Source of the DNA: a virus
DNA: 22,853 bases
Direction: 5' to 3' (one strand)
Virus record (IMG/VR): IMGVR_UViG_3300031214_000014
Coordinates: 1 to 22,853 of that record
A program made the position numbers and the translations under genes. The notes beneath the pieces are model-generated. The model worked only from the letters and a program-made list of their open reading frames with translations, was not told the DNA's origin and ran no database searches. Below, piece by piece: positions 22,159 to 22,853 of the stretch (within the stretch, counting starts at the first letter, position 1; each line of letters opens with the position of its first letter).

Positions 22159-22531
22159 TAACTTTCCTCCTAGTTCTTGCTCTTTTGTTTCGGAGGGCGC
22201 GCTTCTCTTCCTCAGTCTTATGAGTGCTGTGTAAGAACTCAGTCTGAGGAATCCTGTGAGATTCTGTGTAAGATACAAGATTCTTCAACCAATGAAGTAT
22301 GGTGAGGTCTTTCTTGTAGCGGGCAGCAAGGTTCTTGATCTTACCTTCAGCTCCATTACACCCTCGGCAAAGCACTCCACGTACAATCCCTGTCTTATGG
22401 TCGTGATCCAAGCAGATGTTCGACTTCAAGATGCGTCTTAAATCTTGTTGGCAGATAGCACATCTGTAAGCCTGTTCCTTCAGAAGTTCTGCTTTGACTT
22501 CTTTCTGTCTTTTTACGGTTAGCTTTTCCAT
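22139..22531 (-). CDS. Recombination endonuclease VII (HNH-type)
   Basis: The 130-residue protein has the zinc site and catalytic core of the phage endonuclease VII family: Cys24/Cys27 (RCAIC), Cys55/Cys58 (VLCRGCNG) and the active core CLDHDHKTGIVRGVLC with Asp42, His43, Asp44, His45, followed by Asn59. Such enzymes cut branched DNA (Holliday junctions). I chose the ATG at 22531, which begins inside the end of the exonuclease gene (overlap 13 bases) with GGGGAG 8 bases upstream; a longer reading to 22573 has no support. A basic tail (KRARTRRKVNGK) may aid DNA binding. T7 has a different enzyme (gp3) for this step. Confidence 0.9.
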   Translation of the reverse strand: MEKLTVKRQKEVKAELLKEQAYRCAICQQDLRRILKSNICLDHDHKTGIVRGVLCRGCNGAEGKIKNLAARYKKDLTILHWLKNLVSYTESHRIPQTEFLHSTHKTEEEKRALRNKRARTRRKVNGKSTT

Positions 22532-22853
22532 TCTTCGCTCTCCCCATGCGGTACGTAGATGTCTCGGCACCACACCTCTCCTGTCTCTTTCCGCATGTGC
22601 GCAAGTCTTCCTTGCTCCACCATAAATTGTTCAGGAGTGAGATGGATGCTACCACCACGATGATTAGTAGCCAAGCTGCTTTCACCGTATACTTTGTTGT
22701 ACTCTTGCAGGACTGCATTATACATATCTTCCTCGGTTTCACATGAGTTTAAAACCTCAAATGCCCGAGTCATGCCTACTCCGGGGATACCGGGATAATT
22801 GTCTGCACTATCACCAACTAAGAGTTGTGAGTAGAAGAACTTAAGTCCAGCTC
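22519..22853 (-). CDS. 5'-3' exonuclease, partial (C-terminal end only)
   Basis: The frame is open to the right edge, so the N-terminus with the catalytic metal residues lies outside the window. The visible 111 residues begin GLKFFYSQLLVGDSADNYPG followed by IPGVG: Gly-Asp-Ser-Ala-Asp is a metal-binding loop and PGIPGVG is the helix-hairpin-helix of flap nucleases. In T7-like phages this gene (T7 gene 6) removes RNA primers and degrades host DNA. The following 80 residues are mixed charge and end in a stop at 22519-22521. I take it as a stand-alone exonuclease rather than part of a polymerase because the next gene starts right at its end. Confidence 0.87.
   Translation of the reverse strand, partial: AGLKFFYSQLLVGDSADNYPGIPGVGMTRAFEVLNSCETEEDMYNAVLQEYNKVYGESSLATNHRGGSIHLTPEQFMVEQGRLAHMRKETGEVWCRDIYVPHGESEEWKS

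Noticed and set aside
22139-22573. Longer start for endonuclease VII at 22573
   Set aside because: The extra 14 residues overlap the exonuclease coding frame, start at GTG and have no ribosome-binding site; the ATG at 22531 has one.
22395-22742. 115-codon minus-strand ORF over the exonuclease/endonuclease junction
   Set aside because: Both real frames are explained by exonuclease and endonuclease VII; this third frame has no recognisable motif.
1-22853. tRNA genes, CRISPR arrays, insertion sequences, integrase or attachment sites
   Set aside because: No cloverleaf arms, spaced direct repeats, transposase motifs or recombinase were found by eye; gaps between genes are 60 bases or less apart from the lysis region at the left end.

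Overview
This window is a segment of a tailed-phage genome of the T7-like (podovirus, Autographiviridae-type) class. Every supportable gene lies on the minus strand, so the window reads from right to left: DNA processing, nucleotide supply, head, tail, internal virion proteins, tail fibre/spike, lysis. The head and tail genes follow T7 order with near-T7 protein lengths (T7 gp7.3, 8, 9, 10, 11, 12, 14, 15, 16, 17). A vitamin-B12-type ribonucleotide reductase, a MazG-like protein and a GNAT between the replication and head modules recall marine T7-like phages. The host cannot be named from sequence; a class II reductase would need a host that makes or takes up cobalamin.

Right part (about 22853 to 19977): the C-terminal end of a 5'-3' exonuclease (cut by the window edge), endonuclease VII (HNH-type), a calcineurin-like metallophosphoesterase with a possible helix-turn-helix N-terminus, a small DUF3310-like protein and an ATP-dependent DNA ligase, all overlapping or nearly so. 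A strong symmetric terminator hairpin follows the ligase. Next come the MazG-like protein and the reductase (TAATG overlap), then two small unknown proteins, a GNAT acetyltransferase and a gp7.3-like protein.

Middle and left (16726 to 1): portal, scaffold, major capsid protein (TTG start), an intrinsic terminator at the position of T7 Tphi, two tail tubular proteins, three internal virion proteins, a short tail-fibre adaptor, a separate beta-helix tailspike, a 31-codon mini-ORF and the start of a holin that runs off the left edge.

The main regulatory finding is a 17-base element, TAACCCGGACTATAGAA on the minus strand, present at three gene junctions (before the tail-fibre adaptor, the capsid gene and the small gene after the reductase), with a 14-base core match inside the ligase gene. 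It resembles a promoter for a T7-family single-subunit RNA polymerase: AACCC as in T3 promoters at -13 to -9 and ACTATAG as in T7 at the start point. In all three junction copies the leading TAA is also the stop codon of the upstream gene. No polymerase gene is in the window; it should lie upstream (to the right). I see no tRNA, CRISPR array, insertion sequence or integrase. No stretch over 300 bases lacks a gene.
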